From contig CAZNOO010000006.1 in assembly GCA_964574705.1 (NCBI GenBank), forward strand, positions 1-64,000: DNA of 64,000 nucleotides, in the 5' to 3' direction. Each line of letters starts with the position of its first letter. The stretch's first letter is position 1. Positions 25,099-34,216 of the stretch are shown piece after piece. Below the pieces are notes generated by a model that saw only the letters and a program-made list of their open reading frames with translations, ran no database searches and was not told where the DNA came from. The stretch comes from JAHIVB01 sp964574705 (lineage in GTDB: Bacteria > Bacillota_I > Bacilli_A > Izemoplasmatales > Hujiaoplasmataceae). The position numbers and the translations under genes are program-made.

Positions 25099-28000
25099 TT
25101 ACGCCAAAGTGATGACGATTTCTTTAAACTTGTGATTTCTAACGTCTTCAGCCAGCTGTCCTTGAACACAGTTGCCCGTAACGAGAATCTCTTCTTGATT
25201 ATCACTTTTGAGCAGATAGGACGTTGGTTCTAGTAACCAGCCGTCTTTTTTAGACTCATTGATGTAAACTATTTTTGATTGATGGAACGTTGTTTCTATT
25301 CTTTGATTTTTAAAGTATCTTAACGGGAGCAAAGTCTTTAATTTTAATGACAAGACACCATCTTGTAAATGATACATGTCATGACCATACATCAGCAAAC
25401 TCCAAATGCTAATCATCTCAGCGGTTGAACCGGATAGTCGACTAACGAACCCTTGTCCAAACAAATGCGGGTTTGGATTGTTTGAAGTCGCGATGAATGA
25501 AGAATTCTCAAGCGTAGACCTTCCATACGTTTCTGGATTGAGTTCAAAAACCAAATTGGTCTTCGCTTCTTCGAAAAACGCTTCATAATGATGGCTTTTC
25601 AAAATGCCAAGCAAATACTTATAAGTCATATGGAGGAAATTAGATTCTCGTTCCAGCCATCCTTTGGTAAAAGCTCTGATTCTTCCAATATCATAGCTCC
25701 AAGCATCAAGGTCTGAACTCGTTTTGTACATTCCAAGAACTTCATCGTACAAATCGGTCAATTTCACTTTCGCAATTAAGTCTTTCGTAATTGCCTCATC
25801 TTTTTCAACTTTCAAATACCTTGCTGGCGCTTCGAGGAAATAAGGAAGTGCTTTGACTCGAAAGGCATGAACTTTCGCTTTTGGCATTCCGTAATGTGAC
25901 AAGACGGAATTTCCGGAAGCGTCAATTACTTTCGAAAAATCAGTGGCTTCATAAATTAAATAGGTTGGAATAATACCATTTCCAATCTTGACGGCTTTAT
26001 CTATCGCAATAGAGAGTTTGGATTCCATTGCAGTGAGAGTATCAAGAAATTCGTCTGCTGGAAGTAATCTCGTCTTGTCGATGGGCTTACGGATAATTTC
26101 ACGATAGGCCTCAGTAAAAGTGTGAATTTCGTTCCAGTAGGTAAATGGATCCTGATCAGAAACATCCATAACCTGCGCTACAAGATTGACAAGCGCAACA
26201 GGCAATTCAATCATTTTAGAAGCATCCACATGTTTAATTAGATACCTAACAAGTCTTAACAACTCTATGGTTTCACTGACGCCACTTCCGAATAAACCCG
26301 GAAGTCCGTTCATTGCGTCGTTCCATCCAGGTTTGTTGCCTTCCATTTCAACGCCGATACCATAAGGGTCAAGCAATACAAACTTGTTGAAGGCGAGAAC
26401 AAACAACTTCGAATACAGGTTTGTCTTCACAATCGATCCTGTTTCAAACGTCAGCCAGTTCGTGCCGTGTTCATTCATTTTGAAAGCCGCAATTTTTTCT
26501 TTATCTGGGTGGTGAAGCGCCCCATACTGTCTGACATGACCTAATCCGTCAATGACTGTTTTTTCGTTTCTTGGATAAACAGAGACTGGAGAATTGTAAT
26601 ACATGTAGTCAAGATTATCGTAAAGAACCCTATTCATTTTATCTGGGAAAATATGTTCATAATTTTCAATCAAATCAAGAATGTAGGTCCAGTGATCGCT
26701 CCAGAAACCTTCACCGAAACTTGCTTCAATGTTCTGTTTCACGTTTGAGAATAAATCGCTAAACAATGATTCGTCAGAATAAGTCGTAGATAACCCTTTT
26801 TGATAGGCAAGATTGATGACACTACCGGGCGTGAATTTACCCTCTAAATGATTGATGAGGTCCATTTGCTCCGTTCCATAGTATTTATGCACCAAACTTG
26901 AGGCCATATTTTTGTTTTTAAGTTCAAAAGTGGAACCATTGATTCCAAGTGGATTGTATCCATCGGCTTGAATCAGCGAAGCAAACAAGAATATATTTGT
27001 TTCACCAATCTCTGGGTGGAACAATACATCGTTTCTTCGGTTTTGACATACATCTCTAAAATTCCCGTTTCCTTGCGAATAAAATTCCGGTGCAATCGAG
27101 AAGAAATTATAATCTCTTTCTAAATCACCATGTTTTCGGCTATATAAGTAGTATACGAAAGACTTATCCTTTGTCGGAATCGTCATTGGATATCCGCCCC
27201 TAAGAAGATTGTCCAAATAATTCTGTCTGATGTATTCATCAAACAAAGGAACGTTGGTCTTGGTTGTAACGTCTTCTAATAATACATCGATGACCTCTGC
27301 AGCTTCCATTTCCTTCGATTCAAAGTACTTAGGGCTGGATAATCCTTCAACCTTATGGTTAATCGTTTCAACATCTACAGTATAGCCAATCAAAGTATCG
27401 ATTTGAATGACTTGATTCTGGTTGATTATTTTATGAACAGGCGTAAATCCACAAGGAACCTTATTTTCAGTAATTTGTGGTTGTGAAGTGATTTCTTCGA
27501 TGGAGTGATGTTCAAAGTACCTTGGTGCTTTAAATAAAGTATCGTAATCAAAAACCAGGTCCCAGTCCGTAATCGGAGTTGTTAACTCGTGATCAACGAA
27601 AGAAAGATAGAAATTTCCATCTTTTGAAACTGTCGTTTCCGCAGAGTCACCGGTGGAAGATCTTAGTTTAAAGAAAGCAATCTTGTTTTCCAAGTTACCA
27701 ACATTCATCCAGCTCCTGAGCAAATTCGATATGGCTTTATACCCACCGTGGTCAACACCGGAAGGCAATATTTGTGTAATTCCATCCATGATTTCGATTT
27801 CTCTTGGCATTTTTGAGAGACTCGTAATTTCAACTCTTCTCGTCAATGCCGCAAAATCTTCATTGGGTAAACCAAAATAAGTAACCTTTACTTGTAACTC
27901 TAAGTCTTGATTGGTTTCTTCAATTGAAACGGCGGACTGAGTGATTCTCATCACTCTCGACGTCGACTCATTTAAAGAATCAAAGATTTCATGAGTTGTG

Positions 28001-28257
28001 CCATCCATTTTAACGAACGTGCGGAATCCAATCGTCGATACATACATATATGCAAGATTTGCAGGATAAAACTCCATGATTGCGCCATTTTTATCTCGTA
28101 AGCCAAAAGAAGAAATCACTTGGCCTCTGTTGACATAAAATGCCCAGAGTGGAATTCCTTTTTTCCCCGCTAAACCGGGTAAAAAACTTGAAAATGTTTT
28201 TAATCGATCATAATCATGGATTTCAAATGCCTTTTGGTTGAATTTATATTTTTCCAT
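25099..28257 (-). CDS. GH94/GH149-type beta-oligoglucan phosphorylase
   Basis: The 1052-residue protein is of the inverting disaccharide/oligosaccharide phosphorylase type. N-terminal GIPLWAFYVNRGQVISSFG and AIMEFYPANLAY match the beta-sandwich of long GH94/GH149 enzymes. The (alpha/alpha)6 barrel has GNGNFRDVCQNRRND and, near residue 643, KPGWNDAMNGLPGLFGS, where the Asp is the expected general acid. It would split beta-glucosidic oligosaccharides with phosphate to release glucose-1-phosphate. Length above 1000 favours 1,2- or 1,3-beta-oligoglucan phosphorylases over cellobiose phosphorylase; linkage is not certain. No signal peptide, so it is cytoplasmic. It has its own promoter and terminator. 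Confidence 0.85.
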   Translation of the reverse strand: MEKYKFNQKAFEIHDYDRLKTFSSFLPGLAGKKGIPLWAFYVNRGQVISSFGLRDKNGAIMEFYPANLAYMYVSTIGFRTFVKMDGTTHEIFDSLNESTSRVMRITQSAVSIEETNQDLELQVKVTYFGLPNEDFAALTRRVEITSLSKMPREIEIMDGITQILPSGVDHGGYKAISNLLRSWMNVGNLENKIAFFKLRSSTGDSAETTVSKDGNFYLSFVDHELTTPITDWDLVFDYDTLFKAPRYFEHHSIEEITSQPQITENKVPCGFTPVHKIINQNQVIQIDTLIGYTVDVETINHKVEGLSSPKYFESKEMEAAEVIDVLLEDVTTKTNVPLFDEYIRQNYLDNLLRGGYPMTIPTKDKSFVYYLYSRKHGDLERDYNFFSIAPEFYSQGNGNFRDVCQNRRNDVLFHPEIGETNIFLFASLIQADGYNPLGINGSTFELKNKNMASSLVHKYYGTEQMDLINHLEGKFTPGSVINLAYQKGLSTTYSDESLFSDLFSNVKQNIEASFGEGFWSDHWTYILDLIENYEHIFPDKMNRVLYDNLDYMYYNSPVSVYPRNEKTVIDGLGHVRQYGALHHPDKEKIAAFKMNEHGTNWLTFETGSIVKTNLYSKLFVLAFNKFVLLDPYGIGVEMEGNKPGWNDAMNGLPGLFGSGVSETIELLRLVRYLIKHVDASKMIELPVALVNLVAQVMDVSDQDPFTYWNEIHTFTEAYREIIRKPIDKTRLLPADEFLDTLTAMESKLSIAIDKAVKIGNGIIPTYLIYEATDFSKVIDASGNSVLSHYGMPKAKVHAFRVKALPYFLEAPARYLKVEKDEAITKDLIAKVKLTDLYDEVLGMYKTSSDLDAWSYDIGRIRAFTKGWLERESNFLHMTYKYLLGILKSHHYEAFFEEAKTNLVFELNPETYGRSTLENSSFIATSNNPNPHLFGQGFVSRLSGSTAEMISIWSLLMYGHDMYHLQDGVLSLKLKTLLPLRYFKNQRIETTFHQSKIVYINESKKDGWLLEPTSYLLKSDNQEEILVTGNCVQGQLAEDVRNHKFKEIVITLA

Positions 28258-28293
28258 AGGAACCTCGCTTTATGTAACCAGTTTCACAAGGAT

Positions 28294-28322
28294 ATTATAT
28301 CTCAAGTCCGATATTATTACAA
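28294..28322 (-). promoter_or_regulatory. Promoter of phosphorylase gene
   Basis: TTGTAA-17 bp-TATAAT on the minus strand (complement 28317-28322 and 28294-28299), followed by a leader of about 35 bases. Confidence 0.65.
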
Positions 28323-28323
28323 T

Positions 28324-28350
28324 AAAAAAAGCACTACTTTAAGTGCTTTT
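28324..28350 (-). terminator. Terminator after 28377-28964 gene
   Basis: AAAGCACT/AGTGCTTT stem followed by seven T on the minus strand. Confidence 0.75.
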
Positions 28351-28376
28351 GAGGAATGAAAAGACATTATAAACAA

Positions 28377-28964
28377 TTATTTGTATGAATCCTTATTATC
28401 CGTCTCGTGATATTTAAAATTAATTGGAGAATTCAATAATCGCAAGTACCATTTTTTCTTCAAGTTTTGATTTCTTGATTTGAAGAAGAACAATGAGAAA
28501 GACTCCCAAATGAAAACCCATCCGCCGATGAATAGTCCCTGCGATACAATTTCTAATGTCACACCAGTCGTTAATTTCTCTAGATAATACGACATTAAAA
28601 GGAATGAAAAGCCAAATAGAATGTAAGTAAGAGCTTGTTTCAAGAACTTTTTCAGTTCTCGGTTGATGAGATGAACCAAAAAGTTAAAATAATTGACAAA
28701 GACTTTTCTTGAAGCACTTTCGATATCTAAATCGTATTCAATTTTAGGCAAAATGAAGACAATTTCCAATTGGTTTTTAAGAGGAATGTCTTCAGAGGCA
28801 TCTTCAAGATAATCCACAAGTTCAGGGTCTAATGCCTTCTTCTTGATTGGCGCCGCATCCCATGCATCAAATAACTCCAAATAATCATCGAGAGCCATTT
28901 CGAGGACAAAGCGTTGGTTTTCTTCATCATACTTATAGATTTGTTTTAAATAGTTTTTTTGCAT
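28377..28964 (-). CDS. Membrane protein of unknown function, 195 aa
   Basis: About 105 cytoplasmic-looking, acidic N-terminal residues are followed by two TM helices (about 112-130 and 140-165) and a basic C-terminal tail (KKKWYLRLLNSP). I do not recognise a family. AGGA stands eight bases ahead of the ATG. It follows another membrane-protein gene by 44 bases on the same strand and is probably co-transcribed with it. Confidence 0.65.
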   Translation of the reverse strand: MQKNYLKQIYKYDEENQRFVLEMALDDYLELFDAWDAAPIKKKALDPELVDYLEDASEDIPLKNQLEIVFILPKIEYDLDIESASRKVFVNYFNFLVHLINRELKKFLKQALTYILFGFSFLLMSYYLEKLTTGVTLEIVSQGLFIGGWVFIWESFSLFFFKSRNQNLKKKWYLRLLNSPINFKYHETDNKDSYK

Positions 28965-29008
28965 AACAATAGTCCTAACTACCCGTTCGTCATAGAATCG
29001 GGTTTACT

Positions 29009-29530
29009 TCAGATTGTAATAGCGAGCACATAGGTTATTCCTAAAAACAAGAGACCTAAAAGATAACTGAGTGATAGAACTCCAATTCTAACTTTTCCTT
29101 TTAACTTCGTTAATAAGATGAATAACAATATTAAAATTATGGTAAATATCATCGCTACGAAATACTCATCGTAAATCTCAGAGCCGAATCCGTTATGAGA
29201 ATAGATAATCATAGGGAAATTTATGATCATCATGAGAATCATGAATAACACTGGGAAATTCTCTGCTTGTATTTGATAATGACTAAAAAGCGCATCTTTT
29301 GTTCTAGATAGAATGGTTCTCCTCGTTTGAAGTAACACTTCAATCAGGGGAATCGCAACCATTAATATCAAATAAACGGTATCGTTGCGAAATGAGAAAA
29401 AATGCATGATTGACAACAATACCATTGCGATAAGCAGCCAAATGCCATAAAAGAGCAGGGTATCATGTTTTTTAACATCATTTAGCCACTCAGGAAAGTT
29501 TTTAATAGCAAGGAAGATTCTTGTAAACAC
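29009..29530 (-). CDS. Polytopic membrane protein of unknown function, 173 aa
   Basis: GTG start with GGAGG seven bases upstream. Five predicted TM helices and a short basic loop (QTRRTILSRTKDALF). The gene begins 18 bases beyond the rpmA terminator, leaving no room for a separate promoter, so it may depend on read-through from rplU-rpmA. Family not recognised. Confidence 0.65.
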   Translation of the reverse strand: MFTRIFLAIKNFPEWLNDVKKHDTLLFYGIWLLIAMVLLSIMHFFSFRNDTVYLILMVAIPLIEVLLQTRRTILSRTKDALFSHYQIQAENFPVLFMILMMIINFPMIIYSHNGFGSEIYDEYFVAMIFTIILILLFILLTKLKGKVRIGVLSLSYLLGLLFLGITYVLAITI

Positions 29531-29547
29531 AATATAGCCTCCAAAAT

Positions 29548-29574
29548 GAAAAAAACAGGTATCAACCTGTTTTT
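29548..29574 (-). terminator. Terminator after rpmA
   Basis: AAAAACAGGT-TGAT-ACCTGTTTTT on the minus strand, overlapping the rpmA stop codon. Confidence 0.8.
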
Positions 29575-29860
29575 AAACTTGTGGATAAACAGATGCTTGT
29601 TTTCTGTCTTTTCCTAATCTTTCAAATTTGACAACGCCATCAATCAATGCGAACAAAGTGTGATCTTTACCCAAACCGACATTTTCACCGGGATGAATGT
29701 TTGTTCCTCTTTGACGATAGATGATGGATCCTGCTGTACAAACTTGTCCGTCAGACAACTTGGCCCCCAGGCGACGTCCGGCAGAGTCACGACCGTTCTT
29801 GGTCGATCCTACTCCCTTTTTCGAAGCCATGAGCTCGAGAACTTGCATATCAAGTATCAT
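29573..29860 (-). CDS. rpmA: 50S ribosomal protein L27
   Basis: The 95-residue product from ATG 29860, which has GGAGGTG at ideal spacing; an upstream TTG overlaps that SD. The mature L27 sequence ASKKGVGSTKNGRDSAGRRLG begins at residue 12, after an extension MILDMQVLELM. Firmicutes L27 carries a similar extension (consensus near LNLQFF) removed by the protease Prp. Here the extension diverges and no prp gene lies between rplU and rpmA (33-base gap). A second ATG immediately precedes ASKKG but lacks a good SD. Confidence 0.93.
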   Translation of the reverse strand: MILDMQVLELMASKKGVGSTKNGRDSAGRRLGAKLSDGQVCTAGSIIYRQRGTNIHPGENVGLGKDHTLFALIDGVVKFERLGKDRKQASVYPQV

Positions 29861-29893
29861 AAAAAACACCTCCAAAATAGATTTAAAATCAAA

Positions 29894-30202
29894 TTACAGT
29901 TGAATATCGGTTATCGTTAGCTTTGTATATGGTTGACGATGACCATTTTTACGGTGATAATGCTTCTTGGGTTCATATTTGAAAATAATCACTTTTGGAC
30001 CCTTGCCATGTTTGCTCACCGTAGCAGTGACAGTGGCACCTTTGACGTATGGCTTTCCAAGTTTAACCTTGTCGCCACCCACCATAAGCACTTTGTCGAA
30101 AGTATAAGTTTCATTAACTTCAACTTCCAACTTCTCAACGAAAATCTCTTGACCGACTTCAACTCGAAGTTGTTTTCCACCTGTTTCAATTACTGCGTAC
30201 AT
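29894..30202 (-). CDS. rplU: 50S ribosomal protein L21
   Basis: The 102-residue product MYAVIETGGKQLRVEVGQ... with the L21 motifs VLMVGGDKVKLGKPYV and the basic C-terminus YEPKKHYHRKNGHRQPYTKLTI. First gene of the rplU-rpmA unit, expressed from a near-consensus promoter through a leader of about 95 bases. GAGGAGGTG SD. Confidence 0.97.
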   Translation of the reverse strand: MYAVIETGGKQLRVEVGQEIFVEKLEVEVNETYTFDKVLMVGGDKVKLGKPYVKGATVTATVSKHGKGPKVIIFKYEPKKHYHRKNGHRQPYTKLTITDIQL

Positions 30203-30296
30203 TTGTGCACCTCCTCATATTTATTTAAGACTCGCCAGGATGGTACGGATCAACCGTTTAGGGAACCATTTATGTGCGGTATGCGTTTCACATACG
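30203..30296 (-). ncRNA. L21 leader (5' UTR of rplU)
   Basis: The predicted transcript start near 30296 leaves a leader of about 95 bases. It contains several short inverted segments (CCCGTATGTGAAACGCATACCG; GGTTCCCTAAACGG) ahead of the SD. Firmicutes rplU genes have a conserved L21 leader motif, and position and size match. The identification is by position and hairpin content, not by covariance model. Confidence 0.5.
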
Positions 30297-30302
30297 GGAG
30301 AT

Positions 30303-30331
30303 ATTATACAGTATCCCCCTTAATAAGTCAA
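30303..30331 (-). promoter_or_regulatory. Promoter of rplU-rpmA
   Basis: TTGACT-17 bp-TATAAT on the minus strand (complement 30326-30331 and 30303-30308). Confidence 0.85.
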
Positions 30332-30338
30332 ATAATAT

Positions 30339-31313
30339 TTACCCTAATTCTTGCGGATATTTAAAATTCCATGATTTTCGAATTTCATCCATTTGTCTCA
30401 GAATTTCAATCGAAGTTTCATGGCTCATAATAGGACTTTCAAGCATCTTTTTTTTGATGCATTTAACAGCCTCAAAAATTTCATATTCAAGTCCATTAAC
30501 GATGTGTTTATGTTCAATCACCTTAATGACCTTATGGCTGTTGTTGTAGACGGTTGCGACCTCAGTACTATGGAAATTAGGAAAATAAACATAACCTTTC
30601 GAACCGTAAATCGTTGCTTCTGTACCTAAATCTTCCATAAAAGAAATATTGAGCGTCGCTTGCGCTTCTGGATAAAAATAGGTAATCTTCTCGGAAGTAT
30701 CGACACCGCTTTGATGGAAAAACACATTGCTGTCGAAACTATCAGGGACGCCTAGAAACAAATTCGCAAATGTAATCGGATAGATTCCGATATCCAGCAA
30801 AGCGCCTCCACCCAATAACGGATTGAATAGACGGTCTCTAGGGTTCTTGGTTGTCGTAAACCCAAAATTGGCTTCCACTTGAAAGACTTCACCGATGGTA
30901 TCGGCTTGAACCAACTTTTGAACTTCTAGAATCGTAGGCAAGAACCTTGTCCACATCGCTTCCATAACAAATAATTTCTTTTTTTCAGCGATTTCATAGA
31001 TTTCCTTTGCTTGGTCAGCATTCAAAGTGAAACTCTTTTCACATAGAATGTTCTTTCCTTTCTCAAGGCACATTTTCATCTGCTCATAATGAAAAGAATG
31101 GGGTGTCGCGATGTAAACGCAATTCACTTCGGGATCATCAAGAAGTTCTTCATAACTTCCATAAGCTTTCTCATACCCGAATTCTGTGGCAAACTTCTGC
31201 GCTTTTTCAAGATCTCTTGAGGCGATAGCATAGAGATGCTCATGAATACCGTTTGCGGCGTTTGAAAAAGTTGTTGCGATTCTTCCAGCTCCAAATACTC
31301 CAAATTTAACCAT
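30339..31313 (-). CDS. Gfo/Idh/MocA-family oxidoreductase
   Basis: The 324-residue NAD(P)-dependent sugar or cyclitol dehydrogenase-like protein. N-terminal Rossmann motif FGVFGAGRIATTF, the EKSFTLNADQA motif (Lys of EKP/EKS is catalytic), and the C-terminal GGGALLDIGIYPI segment with the conserved Asp are visible. This is the dihydrodiol/trans-1,2-dehydrogenase-like branch. Substrate not predictable. Its stop lies within the rplU promoter region, but it is a separate transcript. Confidence 0.85.
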   Translation of the reverse strand: MVKFGVFGAGRIATTFSNAANGIHEHLYAIASRDLEKAQKFATEFGYEKAYGSYEELLDDPEVNCVYIATPHSFHYEQMKMCLEKGKNILCEKSFTLNADQAKEIYEIAEKKKLFVMEAMWTRFLPTILEVQKLVQADTIGEVFQVEANFGFTTTKNPRDRLFNPLLGGGALLDIGIYPITFANLFLGVPDSFDSNVFFHQSGVDTSEKITYFYPEAQATLNISFMEDLGTEATIYGSKGYVYFPNFHSTEVATVYNNSHKVIKVIEHKHIVNGLEYEIFEAVKCIKKKMLESPIMSHETSIEILRQMDEIRKSWNFKYPQELG

Positions 31314-31442
31314 GGGATCACCTTCCTAAATAGTATTATACCGCGTTTGAAAGAAAAGAAAACAAAGAACGATTAAATAATCGTGTGAAAGCCATCTCAT
31401 ATTTAACTTATATATGTTAAAATAAAGACGAGAGGTGATACT

Positions 31443-32384
31443 GTGGATGATTTATGGATTTTTATCTTAATTGCGGTACTTGTAGCTTATTTTGTCTTGT
31501 CCTACATTCTATTCCTTCGTATTTTTAAGATGCATCCGGAAAAAGAATACAAAGTGGTAGACCAAAACTCTGATTTTTTCAAAGCATCTTATGAATGGTT
31601 CCAAAAGGTTCCAAAAGAAGAAATCTCCATTAAATCCTACGATAACGTGACCTTAAAAGGACAATTTATTCCATCAATTGACAACGAATCAACCAATCTT
31701 GCCATCGTCGTTCACGGGTATCATGCAAGTCTACAAGACATGATTATCATCGGGAAGTTTTATAGTGATCTCGGATTTAAAGTTATGCTTTTGGATATGC
31801 GTGGTCATGGCCAGTCTGAAGGAAGTTTCACAACCCTTGGACACTATGAAAAATACGATTTGAAGAAATGGATTCACTTTGCGCTTAGAACCTATGGTGC
31901 AACCGACAAAATTCTACTCCATGGCGTTTCCATGGGCGCATCGACCATCTTTCTCTCCACAACGCTGAACCTTCCCCAAAACGTCAAATTCATTGTTGCC
32001 GACTCAGGCTTCGACAACGCTTGGAATATGCTTTGGGGGAACTTAAGACCCAAGAGCCTTCGAATTCTTTTGCCTGGAGCTTCCATTATTTCGCTCTTCT
32101 CAAAACGCTTCTTCCTAAGTAGTGTCAATGTTGCTCATGCTGTTCGAAAAAACAAGATTCCATTGATTATCATCCATGGGGAAAAGGATGAGAAAGTGCC
32201 TTTTGAAGTCGGAAAATCCTTACATGAACTATCAAAAGCGCCAACAAAGGATTTTTATCAGATTCCAAACTGCAAGCATGGAGAAGGCTATATCGTAGAC
32301 AAAGCGGGTTATGAACAAAGGGTGATTCTTCATCTGAAAGACTATTTCACTATTAAAAATACATACTTAAAACAAAAAAAGTGA
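31443..32384 (+). CDS. Alpha/beta hydrolase, membrane-anchored
   Basis: The 313-residue protein starts at GTG after GAGGTG. An N-terminal TM anchor (about 4-26) is followed by an alpha/beta-hydrolase domain of the YqkD/BEM46 type: oxyanion segment VVHGYHAS, nucleophile HGVSMGAS, acid GEKDEKVPF and His in NCKHGEG. Likely an esterase, thioesterase or lysophospholipase-like enzyme facing the membrane; the substrate is unknown. Confidence 0.87.
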   Translation: MDDLWIFILIAVLVAYFVLSYILFLRIFKMHPEKEYKVVDQNSDFFKASYEWFQKVPKEEISIKSYDNVTLKGQFIPSIDNESTNLAIVVHGYHASLQDMIIIGKFYSDLGFKVMLLDMRGHGQSEGSFTTLGHYEKYDLKKWIHFALRTYGATDKILLHGVSMGASTIFLSTTLNLPQNVKFIVADSGFDNAWNMLWGNLRPKSLRILLPGASIISLFSKRFFLSSVNVAHAVRKNKIPLIIIHGEKDEKVPFEVGKSLHELSKAPTKDFYQIPNCKHGEGYIVDKAGYEQRVILHLKDYFTIKNTYLKQKK

Positions 32385-32406
32385 GTTCAATCGAACTCAC
32401 TTTTTT
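32374..32406. terminator. Bidirectional terminator, hydrolase/GH13
   Basis: Perfect GTGAGTTC-AATC-GAACTCAC stem with A- and T-runs on both sides. The stem contains the stop codon of the hydrolase and abuts that of the glucosidase. Confidence 0.85.
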
Positions 32407-34025
32407 AAATAGACTCTGGCTTCATAAGGCAATAACTTGTCCATATGATCAAATGCAGGATAATTATGAAGAATACACTCATATTTGGATAATTCTTCAA
32501 TTTGTTTAATAGAGCAATTTCCTTTTGAAAAATTGCAGATGACGATTAACTTCGATGAACCCATTGTTCTAGAATAGGCGTAGAGTTGTTGGTTCTTGAA
32601 ATCAATATCCTGATAATCACCATAGACAATAATTGGATATTTCTTTCTTAGTTTAATGATTTCTTTATAGTATTTCAGAATTGAGCGCTCTTTCTTTAAG
32701 CTAGTTTCAACATTGACTTCTGTATAATTTGGATTAATTTTCAGCCAAGGTGTTCCGCTTGTAAATCCGGCAGAAGCTGATTTGTCCCATTGCATTGGCG
32801 TTCTAGCATTGTCTCTTGACATCATCTTGATTTTCTTCATCATTCTTTGATGCGTCAGTCCTAATTTGCGGCCAGTCTTATAGATGTTTTTGGTTTCGAT
32901 GTCTTGATAGTCTTCAAGGTTTTCATAACTGACATTTGACATCCCAATTTCTTGACCTTGATAGATAAATGGCGTACCTTGCTGAAAATAAATCATTGTC
33001 GCAAGCATCGTTGCCGATTCGAACCGATGTTCAAGACTTCCAAATCGAGACAGGCTTCGAGGTTGATCGTGATTTTCAAGATACAGCGAATTCCAGCCTC
33101 TTCCTGACAAACCAAGTTGCCATTTTGACAATGGTTTCTTTAAGTTGATCGGTCTGAATTTTTTCATAAACCATTTCACATAGTAATTATCTGCGGCCAT
33201 ATGGTCAAATTGAAATACCATATCGAGTTCCCTAACATCTTCATCAATGTAGGAAAGCGCAGTTTCAGGTGATATAAATGCAGTTTCCCCAACAGTGAAG
33301 CAGTCATATTTCGATATGACATCATCTCTAATTTCCTTTAGATAAGAATGAATTTTAGGATGGTTCATGTAATGCTCTCTACCTCGGAGAATTGGCGTTG
33401 GTTTTCCATTGGGAAGTCCATCTTCCTTTGCGATAAGATTAATCACATCGCAACGGAATCCGTCGACGCCACTGTCAAGCCAAAACTTCATGATTCCTTT
33501 TATCTCGACTCGAACGAGCGGATTATTCCAATTGAGGTCAGGTTGTTTTTTTGAGAAAAGGTGTAGGTAGTATTGTTTTCTTTCTTCATCATACGTCCAT
33601 GCAGGACCACCGAAAAAGGAAGTCCAGTTCCGTTTTCGCTTCATCCAGTAATAATAGTCCTCATAAGGCGCAATTCTTTTTCTTGAGTTTTGAAACCAAG
33701 GGTGCTCGTCTGAAGAATGATTGACGACAAGGTCCATGACCAACTTGATTCCACTTTCATGCAATGCCTTAATAAGATCAAGCATTTCTTCAAGAGTTCC
33801 AAAATCCTTTAGAATGTCTTTATAATTGCTGATATCATAACCATTATCGTCATTCGGAGATTCGTAGACTGGTGAAAGCCAGACAATCGAAACACCCAAG
33901 TCTTTTAGATAAGGAATTCTTTGAATAATCCCCTTGAGGTCACCGATGCCATCACCGTTGGAGTCTTGGAAACTGCGTGGGTATATCTGGTAAACAACGC
34001 CTTCGCGGTACCATGCTTGTTTCAT
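32397..34025 (-). CDS. GH13 alpha-glucosidase (oligo-1,6-glucosidase/trehalose-6-P hydrolase type)
   Basis: The 542-residue cytoplasmic GH13 enzyme has the family regions WYREGVVYQIYPRSFQDSNGDGIGDL, DLVVNHSS, GFRCDVINLI (nucleophile Asp), FTVGETAF (acid/base Glu) and LENHDQPR (transition-state Asp). The overall pattern is GH13_31/29, covering oligo-1,6-glucosidase, alpha-glucosidase and trehalose-6-phosphate hydrolase. No PTS transporter is adjacent, so an alpha-glucosidase acting on maltose or isomaltose-type sugars is more likely than TreC. SD AAGGAGG. Confidence 0.88.
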   Translation of the reverse strand: MKQAWYREGVVYQIYPRSFQDSNGDGIGDLKGIIQRIPYLKDLGVSIVWLSPVYESPNDDNGYDISNYKDILKDFGTLEEMLDLIKALHESGIKLVMDLVVNHSSDEHPWFQNSRKRIAPYEDYYYWMKRKRNWTSFFGGPAWTYDEERKQYYLHLFSKKQPDLNWNNPLVRVEIKGIMKFWLDSGVDGFRCDVINLIAKEDGLPNGKPTPILRGREHYMNHPKIHSYLKEIRDDVISKYDCFTVGETAFISPETALSYIDEDVRELDMVFQFDHMAADNYYVKWFMKKFRPINLKKPLSKWQLGLSGRGWNSLYLENHDQPRSLSRFGSLEHRFESATMLATMIYFQQGTPFIYQGQEIGMSNVSYENLEDYQDIETKNIYKTGRKLGLTHQRMMKKIKMMSRDNARTPMQWDKSASAGFTSGTPWLKINPNYTEVNVETSLKKERSILKYYKEIIKLRKKYPIIVYGDYQDIDFKNQQLYAYSRTMGSSKLIVICNFSKGNCSIKQIEELSKYECILHNYPAFDHMDKLLPYEARVYLKK

Positions 34026-34090
34026 ATTAATAAAAACCTCCTTACACGATAATCTAAATTAATTATATCATGGAACAACTTTATTTATCA

Positions 34091-34123
34091 TAAAAAAAAG
34101 AAAACCACCCAAATGAGTGGTTT
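34091..34123 (-). terminator. Terminator after tRNA-Arg pair
   Basis: AAACCACTC-ATTT-GGGTGGTTT with following T-run on the minus strand. Confidence 0.7.
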
Positions 34124-34131
34124 AATGTCAA

Positions 34132-34208
34132 TGGCGACCCGAAAGGGATTCGAACCCCCGACCGACGGCTCCGGAAGCCGTTGCTCTATCCAGCTGAGCT
34201 ATCGGGCC
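34132..34208 (-). tRNA. tRNA-Arg(CCG)
   Basis: 77 bases with encoded CCA. Acceptor GGCCCGA/TCGGGTC, anticodon stem ACGGC/GCCGT with loop TTCCGGA, anticodon CCG, reading CGG. T-arm GGGGGTTCGAATCCC. It lies eight bases after tRNA-Arg(CCU) in the same transcript. Confidence 0.95.
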
Positions 34209-34216
34209 ATTTGACA

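Noticed and set aside
28270..28293. Possible LacI-type operator (GTGAAACTGGTTACATA) between phosphorylase promoter and start
   Set aside because: The two halves match only with a one-base offset and no second copy is seen; not strong enough to call.
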